Numbered from the stretch's first letter, positions 23,418 to 32,340 are shown. The stretch is 34,988 nucleotides of DNA from Planctomycetota bacterium (GCA_021324515.1 JAJPIY010000025.1:1-34988), one strand, 5' to 3'. Notes: generated by a model not told the origin, from the letters alone. A program made the numbers and translations.

Positions 23418-24182
23418 ATGGCCTTGGATATGTTCCGTTTGACTGGCAAAGTGGCCCTGGTGACGGGCGGCAGTAAGGGACTGGGCAAGGCCATGGCGCG
23501 CGGCTTGGCCGAGGCAGGAGCAGACATCGTTATCTCCAGCCGCCATGAGAACGAGTTGCGGGCCGCCCTGGACGACATTTTGCAAGGGACGGGGCGTCGC
23601 GGCCGCTTCGTCGTCGCCGACATGAGCCGCCGTGATCAGGTCGTCGCCCTGGCCAAGACCGCCCTGGAACAGATGGGCCGCGTCGATATCCTCATCAACA
23701 ACGCCGGCACGAACAAGCCGCAAGCCATCCATGAAATCACAGACGAAGTATGGGACGAAGTGCTGGAGATCAACCTCAATTCGGTCATGGTGTTGACGCG
23801 CGCTTTGGCACCGCAGATGATGGCGCGGCGCTGGGGGCGCATTATCCATATCTCCTCGGTCATGGGTTTCCTTTCCAAAGAGAAACGCAACGTTTATTCC
23901 GCTACGAAAGCGGCACTGCTTGGTCTGGCCCGCGCCAGCGCCCTTGATCTCGGCGCCTTTGGCATCACCGTCAATTGCATCGCCCCCGGCCCCTTTCTCA
24001 CTGACCTGCCGGCGGCGCTGCTGTCGGCGGAAGAAAAAAAAGCGTTCGCCGAGCGGACAGCTATCGGCCGCTGGGGCGAGCCGCGCGAGTTGGTCGGCCC
24101 TGTTCTGCTCTTGGCCAGCGATGCCGGCAGCTACATCACGGGACAAACGCTTATCGTCGATGGCGGATTTATGGTGCGGTAA
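23418..24182 (+). CDS. SDR-family oxidoreductase (NAD(P)-dependent)
   Basis: A 254-residue classical short-chain dehydrogenase/reductase. The cofactor loop is TGGSKGLG (residues 16-23), NNAG is at 94-97, and the catalytic set is Ser147, Tyr160 and Lys164 (YSATK). The C-terminus GQTLIVDGGF is standard for this class. SSRHENEL after strand 2 has Ser-Arg, which favours NADP(H) in many members, though this is a weak rule. Closest by memory are gluconate 5-dehydrogenase/3-oxoacyl-ACP reductase-like SDRs; the substrate cannot be told. AGGAGGAGG precedes the ATG. It diverges from the FeS/NrfD gene and is followed by a large palindrome. Confidence 0.93.
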   Translation: MALDMFRLTGKVALVTGGSKGLGKAMARGLAEAGADIVISSRHENELRAALDDILQGTGRRGRFVVADMSRRDQVVALAKTALEQMGRVDILINNAGTNKPQAIHEITDEVWDEVLEINLNSVMVLTRALAPQMMARRWGRIIHISSVMGFLSKEKRNVYSATKAALLGLARASALDLGAFGITVNCIAPGPFLTDLPAALLSAEEKKAFAERTAIGRWGEPRELVGPVLLLASDAGSYITGQTLIVDGGFMVR

Positions 24183-24189
24183 CTTTTTT

Positions 24190-24389
24190 GAGTGAGCGGG
24201 GTTGCGTTATACATAGGCGAGCGAGAGGTGTGAACCCCCCGGTAACCGAAGGCGAGCGGGGGGTGTCAACCCTCCGGTTATGCTACCGGGGGGTGAATAA
24301 TTCAACCGGGGGGTTAACACCCCCCCGCTCGCCTTGTTCACTTGTTCACACCTCTCGCTCGCCTATGTATAACGCAACCCCGCTCACTC
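24190..24389. repeat. 200-bp nested palindrome with 46-bp perfect outer arms
   Basis: Bases 24190-24235 are the exact reverse complement of 24344-24389. Each arm has GAGTGAGCGGGGTTGCGTTA, then TACATA, then a family A-like GGCGAGCGAGAGGTGTGAAC. Inside lie further family A units, forward at about 24250 and inverted at about 24295-24335. The element fills most of the 339-bp gap between the SDR gene and the next plus-strand gene; the rest, 24390-24521, has only a GGAGGAGG site before the GTG at 24522. Confidence 0.97.
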
Positions 24390-24521
24390 TTTGCTACGTC
24401 GCCGGTATCTTCGCTTTATCTAATCTACGCAAACCTCCCTATCGATCCTTCGGTTGCGTCTCAACTTGCCTGCGCCGGGGGCGGACGTTAGGATTAATAA
24501 AGGAGGAGGTCAGAGAGTGCC

Positions 24522-24983
24522 GTGACGAATGCGGATCGCTGTAAACCGGATGGAACAGACGTGACAGGGGAGAAGCCCGTGGAAAAGTCCAGCGTCTATG
24601 CCGAGGGCGAACAAGAAGCCCTGCGCTACAAGTGGATCGAAAGCGAGAAAGCTGGTTGCGATCTGGGCGAAGCCGCCATCCGCCGTTGGGTGCAGTGTCA
24701 CTGGTGGGGCTACTTGCGGGCCCGCTGGCTGGAGCACCTGCAAGGCAAACGTTTTTGGGTCGAACTCGACCGCGGGGACTTCGGGCTACTGCAAAAGAAA
24801 TTTCACGACAACACCCTTCTTCTCGACCGCATCCTCGATCGCCTGAAAGCCGGCCAAGAAAACCTCGACATCATCTGCTGGGCCCAAACCTGGGGCATCG
24901 ACATCGAACCCGTCCTGCAAATCCTCGAAGCACTCGACATCAACAGCCGCCGTCTCGCTCATCGCTTCGATCCGCAAAGTTAG
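24522..24983 (+). CDS. Conserved planctomycete protein of unknown function
   Basis: A 153-residue soluble protein. The centre is strikingly rich in aromatic and charged residues (EALRYKWIESEKAGCDLGE, RRWVQCHWWGYLRARWLEHL, KRFWVELDRGDFGLL), followed by a helical part (LLDRILDRLKAGQENLDII) and a C-terminus around DIEPVLQILEALDINSRRL. I recall similar proteins across planctomycete genomes but no named domain, and I assign no function. The GTG at 24522 follows GGAGGAGG at a long spacing of about 12; a second GTG at residue 20 (EKSSVYAEGEQ), with GGGGAG 6 bases upstream, may be the true start. The stop overlaps the end of the convergent HEAT-repeat gene. Confidence 0.75.
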   Translation: MTNADRCKPDGTDVTGEKPVEKSSVYAEGEQEALRYKWIESEKAGCDLGEAAIRRWVQCHWWGYLRARWLEHLQGKRFWVELDRGDFGLLQKKFHDNTLLLDRILDRLKAGQENLDIICWAQTWGIDIEPVLQILEALDINSRRLAHRFDPQS

Positions 24984-27751
24984 TCCAGGCCGAGCTGCTT
25001 CAAGCGTTCCGGCGCGATGGCCTGCAAGGCCCGAATCGCTTCGGGGCGCACGCCCGGTGTCCCATCGTAGAGCAGGCGTTCGATTTCCGGGACCGTTTCG
25101 CGCGCCGTGGGGCCGAACTCGCCGAGGGTCTTCAGGATCTCACGCCGCCACTGAGGGAACGACGTGCGCAGGGCCGCGGCCAGAGCCAAGACCAGGTCGG
25201 AACGAAGGCGGTGGTCGATATTGGCCAACAGACGTGCGGCCCAGAGGCGATCCTTGGGAACGGCGTCGGTCAGTTCAATCAGGAGCCAAGGGACGGCTTT
25301 TTGGGCCTCTTCCGGACCTAAAATGTTGGTTATGCCCTCGACGGCCCGGAAGCGAACGTCCAAGGGATAAGGTTGGCGGCTCAGGGCGACAAGGACCGGC
25401 CCGGCGTCCCTGCTGAGGGCCGGTTCGATGCGGCTGAGGGAATCGAGGGCCGCCAGCCGCACCATCGGCGAGGCGTCGTTCAAGGCGTCGCGCAGCAACG
25501 GTATGGCCTCGGTGAAATGCGGACCGATGCGCCCCAACGCCAGAGCGGCGGCATAGCGGACCTGGTCATCGGGATCGAATAGGCACTCCAAGAGCGGCCG
25601 CCGGGCTTCCTTGGCGCTGGCTTCCATGTGGCCCAAGGCAGCGGCCGCCGTCACCCGCACTTCCGGCTGACGAGCCTGCAAGTTGGCGACCAGGGCAGGG
25701 ACGGCTTCCCTGGCTTGGGGGCCAAGCGCTTGCACGACCTGGGCAGCGCCGACCCGCACGGTGCTCTCGCGGTCCGCCAGCGCTGCGATCAGGGGGTTGA
25801 GGGCGGTCTGCGCCTTGGGGCCGATTTGTCCCAAGGCGAAGAGGGCTCGCTTGCGACAATCGACCTCCGGTCCTTTCAGCAAGCCGATCAGTCCTGGGAT
25901 CGCTTCGGCCCAGAGCTCGTGCAGATTTTCCACCTCCGCTTCGGTCAGCAGCCGGTCGCGGAGCAAGGTTACCAGAGTGTCGGCGGCGGCCTGGGCCGTA
26001 GGGCCGAGGCGGGCTACGGCCAGCACGGCCGCTTGCCGTTGTTTTTCGTCTTCGGCTTGGAGATCTTTGACCAGCAGGGGCACGACCCCTTTCGCCTGGT
26101 CCGGGTCGATGCGCACTAGCGCTACCGCCGCCTCGGCTCGGCTGGCGCCATCGGTCAACAGCTCCGTCAACTCGGGCACCGCTGGCCGCGCCAGGGGGCC
26201 GAGTTGTCCCAGAGCGTGGGCATAGACGGCGGCGTGACGGCGATCTTTCTGGAGCGCTGCACGCAGGGCAGGGACGGCTTCCTTCGGTGGCGGCAAGACC
26301 CAGCCCAGCGCCTCGCCGGCCAGTGGCGCCACCCCTTCCCGTTGGTCCTTCAGCGCCTCGATCAGAGCAGGTACAGCGGGTCTGCCGATGCGCGCCAGGG
26401 CCAATCGAGCGTAGAATCGTATCAACTCCTGATCGGGCGTGTCCTTGCTCAGCTTCAAAGCGGCGATCAAGGCCGGCACGGCGGCGCGAGCCTCTGGTCC
26501 GATGTTCGCCAGCGCCAGGGCCGCGCCCGGCATGTCTAGAGAATCGGCTAACAATTGCACCGCGGCACCGCCGCGCGTCGCATCGACTTGAGCCAAAGCC
26601 ATCGCGGCTGTAAGGGCCACAGCAGCAGACTTGTCCCGTAGCGCCTCGATCAGGGCCGGAACAGCGGGGCGCGCGGGGGGGCCGAGGCGTCCCAACACGT
26701 CGGCGGCCGCCTCACGCTTCGCTGTCTCGCCGGCGTGCAATGCCTTCGCCAAGACCGGGACAAGGCGCGGACCAAACGAGGCCAGTAATTCGCGCGCCGG
26801 GGCCGCTTTTTCGACCGCCCCTTGGGCGACCGACAGCAGCGCCGGCACGATGGACTCGGCCTTGGGCCCCAAGCGCCACAGCGTCCGTCCGGCTTCAGCG
26901 GCGACGAGGACGCGATCACTCTGGAAAGCTGCCAACAAGGCAGGCGCCGCCCTCTCATCGCCGATAAATGCGAGAGCTTGACTCGCTTTTATGGCCACCT
27001 GGTCTTCTGCGTCTTGGAGGGCGGCGATCAGCGCCGGCGTCGCTTCTTGCGCCGGTGGGCCGATCCAGCCCAGCGCCTCGGCGGCTTGTTCCCGTACTTC
27101 CCTCTTACTATCGCTAAGGGCGGCAATCAGGGCCGGAATAATAGCGCCTGTGAGGACGGCGTCGGGCCGATCGACAGACTCACCGATACGTCCCAAGGCA
27201 AAGGCAGCCTCGCTTCGCAACGGTGTGGGAGCCGGGCGCCGCTTCAGAAGCGCGATCAGGTCCGGCACAGCCTCGGCAGCGCGGGGACCAATCCAACCAA
27301 GGACGCGGGCCGCCGCTTCGCCGCCTTTTTCTTCCGTAAGCGCTTGGCGCAAGGCTGGCACAGCCGCTGGTCCTAGGCGTACCAGGGCGACCGCGACCTG
27401 GGGTTGCCGGTCCTTGTTTTGCAGGGCTGCCACCAATCCCGGTGCAGCCGCAGCACCAAGGCGCAGCAGCACGGCAACGGCGCGGCGGTGCAACCGGACG
27501 TCGCCTCGTTGGCAGGCATCGAGCAAGATCGGCGCCGCCTCCGCGCCTAGTTGGGCCAGCACGTTCGCCGCCCGCTCACTTACAGGATAATCAGGATCGT
27601 CCAAGTCCTCAATCCACTGGTCTAAGGTCTTGCCCGCGTAGAGCTGCGCAACGGGTTGGCGATAGCGCTGCCAGACCAGATAAACCAGGGCCAGCACTAC
27701 CAACGCCAGAAGGCCACCTTGGAGGAACATCGACCGTTGCGAGGACCTCAT
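24980..27751 (-). CDS. Membrane-anchored HEAT-repeat protein
   Basis: A 923-residue protein with one N-terminal membrane segment (MFLQGGLLALVVLALVYLVW, residues about 8-27). The remainder is nearly all HEAT/PBS-lyase-like repeats of 30-45 residues, of the type R-x-x-A-A-x-x-L-G-x-I-G-P-x-A, more than 20 by eye (for example AAEALGWIGPPAQEATPALI and ALALGRIGPHFTEAIPLLRD). Such alpha-solenoids serve as protein-binding scaffolds; no catalytic motif is present. The single anchor would place the solenoid on one membrane face, probably outside the cytoplasm, though orientation is not certain. The repeat-rich DNA creates many long antisense open frames. It lies 35 bases downstream of an ATP-grasp gene on the same strand. 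Confidence 0.92.
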   Translation of the reverse strand: MRSSQRSMFLQGGLLALVVLALVYLVWQRYRQPVAQLYAGKTLDQWIEDLDDPDYPVSERAANVLAQLGAEAAPILLDACQRGDVRLHRRAVAVLLRLGAAAAPGLVAALQNKDRQPQVAVALVRLGPAAVPALRQALTEEKGGEAAARVLGWIGPRAAEAVPDLIALLKRRPAPTPLRSEAAFALGRIGESVDRPDAVLTGAIIPALIAALSDSKREVREQAAEALGWIGPPAQEATPALIAALQDAEDQVAIKASQALAFIGDERAAPALLAAFQSDRVLVAAEAGRTLWRLGPKAESIVPALLSVAQGAVEKAAPARELLASFGPRLVPVLAKALHAGETAKREAAADVLGRLGPPARPAVPALIEALRDKSAAVALTAAMALAQVDATRGGAAVQLLADSLDMPGAALALANIGPEARAAVPALIAALKLSKDTPDQELIRFYARLALARIGRPAVPALIEALKDQREGVAPLAGEALGWVLPPPKEAVPALRAALQKDRRHAAVYAHALGQLGPLARPAVPELTELLTDGASRAEAAVALVRIDPDQAKGVVPLLVKDLQAEDEKQRQAAVLAVARLGPTAQAAADTLVTLLRDRLLTEAEVENLHELWAEAIPGLIGLLKGPEVDCRKRALFALGQIGPKAQTALNPLIAALADRESTVRVGAAQVVQALGPQAREAVPALVANLQARQPEVRVTAAAALGHMEASAKEARRPLLECLFDPDDQVRYAAALALGRIGPHFTEAIPLLRDALNDASPMVRLAALDSLSRIEPALSRDAGPVLVALSRQPYPLDVRFRAVEGITNILGPEEAQKAVPWLLIELTDAVPKDRLWAARLLANIDHRLRSDLVLALAAALRTSFPQWRREILKTLGEFGPTARETVPEIERLLYDGTPGVRPEAIRALQAIAPERLKQLGLD

Positions 27752-27786
27752 GAAGTTGCTCCGAAGGGCCGCTACGCGGTCCCGTT

Positions 27787-28971
27787 TTAGGGGCGCGCTT
27801 CACAGCTCCCTGTACGAGTATAGCGTCCAAACAACCAGCGATCGAGGTCCACAGCGATTTGCCGCAGCGCTTCCTCGCAAGCCGAAAGCGAATCGGCTGC
27901 GGCAAAGAAGGTCAGGATAGGTTTCCCCTTGTCGATGCGTTCGCCGGCGGCAGGGATGTCGGCGAAGCCCGGCAGGAGTTGCACCGGCTTGGGTGAACGC
28001 AGTTCCGCCAGCCACGGTCCATCGGCGGGAAAGTGCAGATCCGCACGCGCGAAGAGGATCGCCTTGCCGATGGCGCGGCTGTGGTCGGCGGTATGGACAG
28101 GCCGGTCAGGTAATCGATGATGCGTGAAAACATGCGCATGCCATTGCAACATCGGCGTCCCCAGAGCATGTTCCAACACTTCGACGGAAGCGGAATAGCG
28201 TGGATTGATCTCCACCGGCCAGAATGTCCCATCCCGCAGTACGCCGTCCACGCCAAACAGGCCCTTCAGCATACATTGGGAAGCGAGTACATGCCCAAGC
28301 GCTGCCAGAGACGGGCGTTGCACCAAACCGGCGGCTAGAGGGCCGATGCTGCCGCAATAGTGAAACGGCGCTGCGTGCAGCCACGGTTCCCCGACCAGCT
28401 GCCGCGTCCCCCCCAGGAGATAGGCCGTCCGCCCGTCACCGAGGAAAAGCAGACTTAGCGGTTGTCCTTCGATAAATTCTTGACAATAGACATCGTTTTT
28501 ATTCCATGAATCGTCTTTCGGCGTCCAGAAGCGGATGCCGTTTCCCCCCGCGCTCCTGCGCGGCTTGAGCAACCAGCGCCGTGCAGGAGACGATTGCTCA
28601 GCCGCTTCGGTCACCGCTGGTGCAGGCAGCCCAGCAGAACGCAAGGCCGCAGCGACGTACTGGGGATCGCGGCAGCGTGCCAGGGCCGTCTCTGCATTAC
28701 CCCATAAAGGCCGCCGTTGGGCCATCCGCTGCACCAAGCGCGGTCGATTCTCCAGTCCGCCGCTGTACAGCCACGGTCCTGGCGGGCCGCTGTTGAGAAA
28801 GCGCCAAAATCCCTCCGGATAACGTCCCGTCAAGCGCGTGACCGTACAGCGTTGTCGCAGATCAACATCGGCAAAGAGATCAACGCACCAGGGACGCAAC
28901 CCTGCCCGCAACGCCGAGAAGGCAGCAGCGCGAACGCTGGCCCCAACAAGGAGCAGGTTCGAAAACGACAT
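27787..28971 (-). CDS. ATP-grasp superfamily protein (COG2232-like)
   Basis: A 394-residue protein. The N-terminus is a nucleotide-fold pre-ATP-grasp domain (NLLLVGASVRAAAFSALRAG, WCVDLFADVDLRQRC). RWLLKPRRSAGGNGIRFW and YCQEFIEGQPLSLLFLGDG are the ATP-grasp lysine strand and loop, and VEINPRYSASVEVLEHALG is the metal-binding end with Glu-Ile-Asn. The C-terminal part (SRAIGKAILFARADLHFP, FADIPAAGERIDKGKPILTF) resembles biotin-carboxylase-like C-domains. This fits the predicted ATP-dependent carboligases of COG2232. I recall such a protein (OrfY) among genes of H4MPT-linked C1 transfer, which would suit the cluster at 11.7-18.6 kb, but that link is from memory and unverified. The start lacks a good ribosome-binding site. 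Confidence 0.8.
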   Translation of the reverse strand: MSFSNLLLVGASVRAAAFSALRAGLRPWCVDLFADVDLRQRCTVTRLTGRYPEGFWRFLNSGPPGPWLYSGGLENRPRLVQRMAQRRPLWGNAETALARCRDPQYVAAALRSAGLPAPAVTEAAEQSSPARRWLLKPRRSAGGNGIRFWTPKDDSWNKNDVYCQEFIEGQPLSLLFLGDGRTAYLLGGTRQLVGEPWLHAAPFHYCGSIGPLAAGLVQRPSLAALGHVLASQCMLKGLFGVDGVLRDGTFWPVEINPRYSASVEVLEHALGTPMLQWHAHVFTHHRLPDRPVHTADHSRAIGKAILFARADLHFPADGPWLAELRSPKPVQLLPGFADIPAAGERIDKGKPILTFFAAADSLSACEEALRQIAVDLDRWLFGRYTRTGSCEARP

Positions 28972-29066
28972 GCGGATTTGATAGGAAGGCGTGCTCTTCG
29001 CGCCAAGCGCCGGAGAATACGAAAGCGGCCCGGAGAACGGCGGCAGACCCGAAAAGTCAAAAGGCC

Positions 29067-29095
29067 TTGACAGGCGCCGACGGCCCTCCTAGACT
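29067..29095 (+). promoter_or_regulatory. Putative sigma70-type promoter upstream of polA
   Basis: TTGACA (29067-29072) is a perfect -35 hexamer, 17 bases before TAGACT (29090-29095), a four-of-six -10 match. It points to polA and would give a leader of about 250 bases. The rest of the 378-bp gap 28972-29349 shows no gene or repeat that I can identify. Confidence 0.5.
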
Positions 29096-29349
29096 GCGCA
29101 TTAGCTGTAATCCTAAACGGCGAGGTTGCGGCTTGCTCAGGGGTCGGGATTCGCTACATTTGCACACCCTCAAGCCGCCGACTGCACGCGGATTAATCGG
29201 CCTACCTGCAAGGACGGCCCTTGTGGGCGCGGCAGACGGATAATCCAATCCGCACACTCTCTCTTATGGCTGAGAAGCCGTGGCCGCACTGTCGCTCGTT
29301 TCACGCACTGTAGAGCGTTGCCTCTCTGGTAGATCGGACGTCTAACGCT

Positions 29350-32340
29350 ATGCCATCGGGCACTATAACCGAGACCCTCTATCTGGTCGATGCGCACGCG
29401 CTCATCTTCCAGGTCTTCCATGCCATCCGCGGCATGACAAGCCCGTCTGGACTGCCGACCAACGCCTTGTTCGGCTTTGCTCGCGATTTACTGTTTCTGC
29501 GCAGCCTGGCGCCGGATTACCTCGTCTGCGCCTTCGACCGCAGCGAGCCGACCTTCCGCAGTGCTATCTATCCTGATTACAAGGCGCACCGCGAGGAAAT
29601 GCCCAATGATCTGCAAGTGCAGCTGCCGCACATTCATCGGCTGTTGGAGGCGATGAACGTGCCCGTCCTCAGTGTCGCCGGCTTTGAGGCGGATGACGTG
29701 CTCGCCACCCTTGCCGTCGCCGGTGCCAAGCGCGGACTGGAGGTCTATCTCTGCACCAGCGATAAGGATTGCCGCCAGCTCATCGACGATCACATCCGTT
29801 TATACAGCCTGCGCAAACGCCAGGTCTTCGGCCGCGAGGAATTGTTGGCCGATTGGGGCATCAAGCCCGAGCAGGTGGTCGATTTGCAAACGCTGGTCGG
29901 CGACGCCGTCGATAATGTGCCGGGCGTACCCGGCATCGGCATCAAGACGGCGGCCAAGCTGCTGCAAGAGTTCGGCACGCTGGAGAACATCCTTGCCAAC
30001 ATCGACCGCATCCCCGGCGCCAAGCGGCAAGAAAACCTGCGCACCGCGGCGGCCCTCCTAGAACAAACACGACAGCTGGTGCGGCTGAAAACCGATGTGC
30101 CCATGTCGCTGGATTGGGAGGCTTGGCGCCTGCGCGAACCGGATTGGCCCCGGCTGCGGCAACTGTTCCAGGAATGGGGGTTTCACAGTTTATTCAGCCA
30201 GCTGGACGGGCAGAACGTTCGCGCTCCTGTTCAAGGAGAGCTGTTTCCCTTCGGGGCCAATGCGGATGGGGAGGATGCTTCGTTTAGCCGCGACCCGAAG
30301 GGGAGCGCGGACCTCGGGGCCAATGCGGATGGGGAGGATGCTTCGTTTAGCCGCGACCCGAAGGGGAGCGCGGGCCTCCGCGCTCCCCTTCGGGTCGCGG
30401 CTAAACGAAACGAAGATCACTGGCAGGCGGAGTATCACCTGGTCGATTCCGATGACAAATTCGAGTCTTTTTATCGCCAATTGCAGAAGCAGAAGCGCCT
30501 CGCCTTCGACCTGGAAACGACCAGTCTCCATCCGTTACAGGCCCAGATTGTCGGTTTGGCGTTTTGCTGGCGTGCTGGCGAGGCGTGGTATTTGCCGCTG
30601 CGTGGCCCAGAAGGCTCAGCCTTGCTCGACGCGGAAGCGACCCTGGCCCGGTTGCGACCGATCCTCGAAGATCCAAGCGTGGCCAAGGTCAACCAGAACA
30701 TCAAGTACGATCTCGTGGTCTTGCGCGGCCACGGCCTCCGGCCGCGCGGCGTGGCCGGCGATCCGATGGTGGCCGACTATCTCTTGCATGCCGGCGAACG
30801 CAGCCACAGCCTGGAAGAACTGGCACACCGCTATCTGAACCATTCCGTCATCCCGATCACCGAGCTGATCGGGAAAAAAAGCCGCAAGACGCCGCAGTTA
30901 AGTATGGACCAAGTGCCGACCACGCGCGTCGCTGTCTATGCCGGCGAAGATGCCGATGTCGCCTGGCGCCTGTGCGAGTTGCTGGAAGCGCAACTAGCGA
31001 GCGCGGGTGCATTAGCGCCCCAAGACCTACAAGCTCCCGAGGCCCTAACGCAACCCTGCTCGCCCTTAGGCCAGCTCTACACCGACGTAGAAGTTCCGCT
31101 TATTGAAGTGTTGGCGGAATTGGAATACAACGGTATCCGTCTGGACATTCCGTTGTTGCGCCGCCTCAGCGCCGAGATGGGCCAGCAGCTGGCCGCCATC
31201 GAGAAGGAGATTTACGACCTGGCCGGACATCCGTTCAACATCGGTTCGCTCGTGCAACTGCGCCAAGTCCTTTTCGAGGAGGTGAAGTTACCCGTACAGG
31301 GCCGGACTGACATCACCGGCGCGGCGAGCACGGACCAGGAGACGCTGGAAAAGCTGGCCGTCCTCGACCATCCCGGCGCCGCTTTGCCCCGCAAGATCCT
31401 CCAGCATCGCCGCCTTGCCAAGCTCAAAAGCACCTACGTCGATGCCCTGCCAGAGATGGTCAACCCGAAGACCGGCCGCATCCACACGGCGTTCAATCAA
31501 ACCGTGACGGCAACAGGACGGTTGAGCAGTTCCGATCCGAATTTGCAGAACATTCCGGTACGGCGTGAGGAGGGCCAACAGATCCGGCAGGCGTTTGTAC
31601 CGGCCGAAGGTTGGCTGTTGCTGACAGCGGACTATTCGCAGATTGAGCTGCGCCTGCTGGCGCATTTCTGCGGCGATGCGGAGCTGCGCCGTGCCTTTGC
31701 CGAGGAACGCGACATTCATGCCGCCGTCGCCGCCCAAATTTTTGGTGTGCCGGAAGACCAGGTCAACGCCGAGCAGCGGCGCATGGCCAAAACGGTCCAT
31801 TTCGGCGTGATTTACGGCATCAGTCCCGGCGGCTTGGCGCAGCGTTTACAAATATCGCGCGATGAGGCGGCGAAATTCATCGATTCGTATTTCGCTCGCT
31901 ATCCCAAAGTGCAAGAATATCAGGACCAGCTGTTGCAAAATTGTCGGACCACCGGCTACGTGACCACGATCCTGGGCCGGCGGCGGCAGTTCGACCGCGA
32001 CGCCCTTCGCGCCAACTCGACGTATCAGCAACGCAACACCGCCGAGCGTGAAGCGATCAACATGGCGGTCCAAGGTTCGGCCGCCGATGTCATCAAGCTG
32101 GCGATGCTCAACGTCTATCGTCGGCTCCAGCGCGAACGGCGACAAGCGCGGCTGTTGTTGCAGATCCATGATGAGCTGGTCTTGGAGACGCCGCCCGAGG
32201 AGTTGGACGCCCTGGCCGAATTGGTGCGCCAAGAGATGACAACGCCGGTCCAGAAAACGCTAGGGCTGCACGTGCCCTTGCGCATCGATCTGGCGTTCGG
32301 GCCCAACTGGCTTGACGTAAAGGAGCTGTCCTCCGCATGA
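29350..32340 (+). CDS. polA: DNA polymerase I
   Basis: A 996-residue three-domain DNA polymerase I for replication and repair. Residues 1-~290 are the 5'-nuclease (YLVDAHALIFQVFHAI, GFEADDVLATL, GDAVDNVPGVPGIGIKTAAK). Residues ~365-560 are the 3'-5' exonuclease with all three motifs intact (FDLETTS, NIKYDLVVL, YAGEDADV), so proofreading should work. Residues ~590-996 are the polymerase with motif A LLTADYSQIELRLLAHF, motif B RRMAKTVHFGVIYG and motif C IHDELVLE. Two linkers carry repeat-derived extra sequence: residues ~301-353 between the nuclease and exonuclease, and a weaker case at ~549-574 before the polymerase domain. These explain the length above the usual ~900. The stop overlaps the coaE start as ATGA. 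No clear Shine-Dalgarno precedes the ATG. Confidence 0.97.
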   Translation: MPSGTITETLYLVDAHALIFQVFHAIRGMTSPSGLPTNALFGFARDLLFLRSLAPDYLVCAFDRSEPTFRSAIYPDYKAHREEMPNDLQVQLPHIHRLLEAMNVPVLSVAGFEADDVLATLAVAGAKRGLEVYLCTSDKDCRQLIDDHIRLYSLRKRQVFGREELLADWGIKPEQVVDLQTLVGDAVDNVPGVPGIGIKTAAKLLQEFGTLENILANIDRIPGAKRQENLRTAAALLEQTRQLVRLKTDVPMSLDWEAWRLREPDWPRLRQLFQEWGFHSLFSQLDGQNVRAPVQGELFPFGANADGEDASFSRDPKGSADLGANADGEDASFSRDPKGSAGLRAPLRVAAKRNEDHWQAEYHLVDSDDKFESFYRQLQKQKRLAFDLETTSLHPLQAQIVGLAFCWRAGEAWYLPLRGPEGSALLDAEATLARLRPILEDPSVAKVNQNIKYDLVVLRGHGLRPRGVAGDPMVADYLLHAGERSHSLEELAHRYLNHSVIPITELIGKKSRKTPQLSMDQVPTTRVAVYAGEDADVAWRLCELLEAQLASAGALAPQDLQAPEALTQPCSPLGQLYTDVEVPLIEVLAELEYNGIRLDIPLLRRLSAEMGQQLAAIEKEIYDLAGHPFNIGSLVQLRQVLFEEVKLPVQGRTDITGAASTDQETLEKLAVLDHPGAALPRKILQHRRLAKLKSTYVDALPEMVNPKTGRIHTAFNQTVTATGRLSSSDPNLQNIPVRREEGQQIRQAFVPAEGWLLLTADYSQIELRLLAHFCGDAELRRAFAEERDIHAAVAAQIFGVPEDQVNAEQRRMAKTVHFGVIYGISPGGLAQRLQISRDEAAKFIDSYFARYPKVQEYQDQLLQNCRTTGYVTTILGRRRQFDRDALRANSTYQQRNTAEREAINMAVQGSAADVIKLAMLNVYRRLQRERRQARLLLQIHDELVLETPPEELDALAELVRQEMTTPVQKTLGLHVPLRIDLAFGPNWLDVKELSSA
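30251..30409 (+). repeat. In-frame family B insertion in polA: two 63-bp direct copies plus a 32-bp perfect hairpin
   Basis: The 63-bp unit beginning TCGGGGCCAATGCGGATGGG (30251) recurs at 30314. The 32-bp core 30342-30373 (TTCGTTTAGCCGCGACCCGA then AGGGGAGCGCGG) is the exact reverse complement of 30378-30409, with loop GCCT. The whole insert is 159 bp, 53 codons, and keeps frame. It encodes GANADGEDASFSRDPKGSA twice, then RAPLRVAAKR. The core matches the tandem repeat after rho. Confidence 0.96.
30994..31069 (+). repeat. Degenerate inverted repeat within polA (second linker)
   Basis: CTAGCGAGCGCGGGTGCATT (30994) and CTAACGCAACCCTGCTCGCC (31045) are imperfect reverse complements. The second one read backwards (GGCGAGCAGGGTTGCGTTAG) resembles the outer arm of the 200-bp palindrome at 24190. 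It falls between the exonuclease and polymerase domains and stays in frame (ASAGALAPQD to PCSPLG). Confidence 0.5.

Noticed and set aside
24188-24544. Plus-strand frame through the 200-bp palindrome
   Set aside because: It consists of repeat sequence and the leader of the next gene; no domain or ribosome-binding site.
26822-27376. Several long plus-strand frames opposite the HEAT-repeat gene
   Set aside because: They mirror the repeat codons of the HEAT protein and carry no independent motif or ribosome-binding site.
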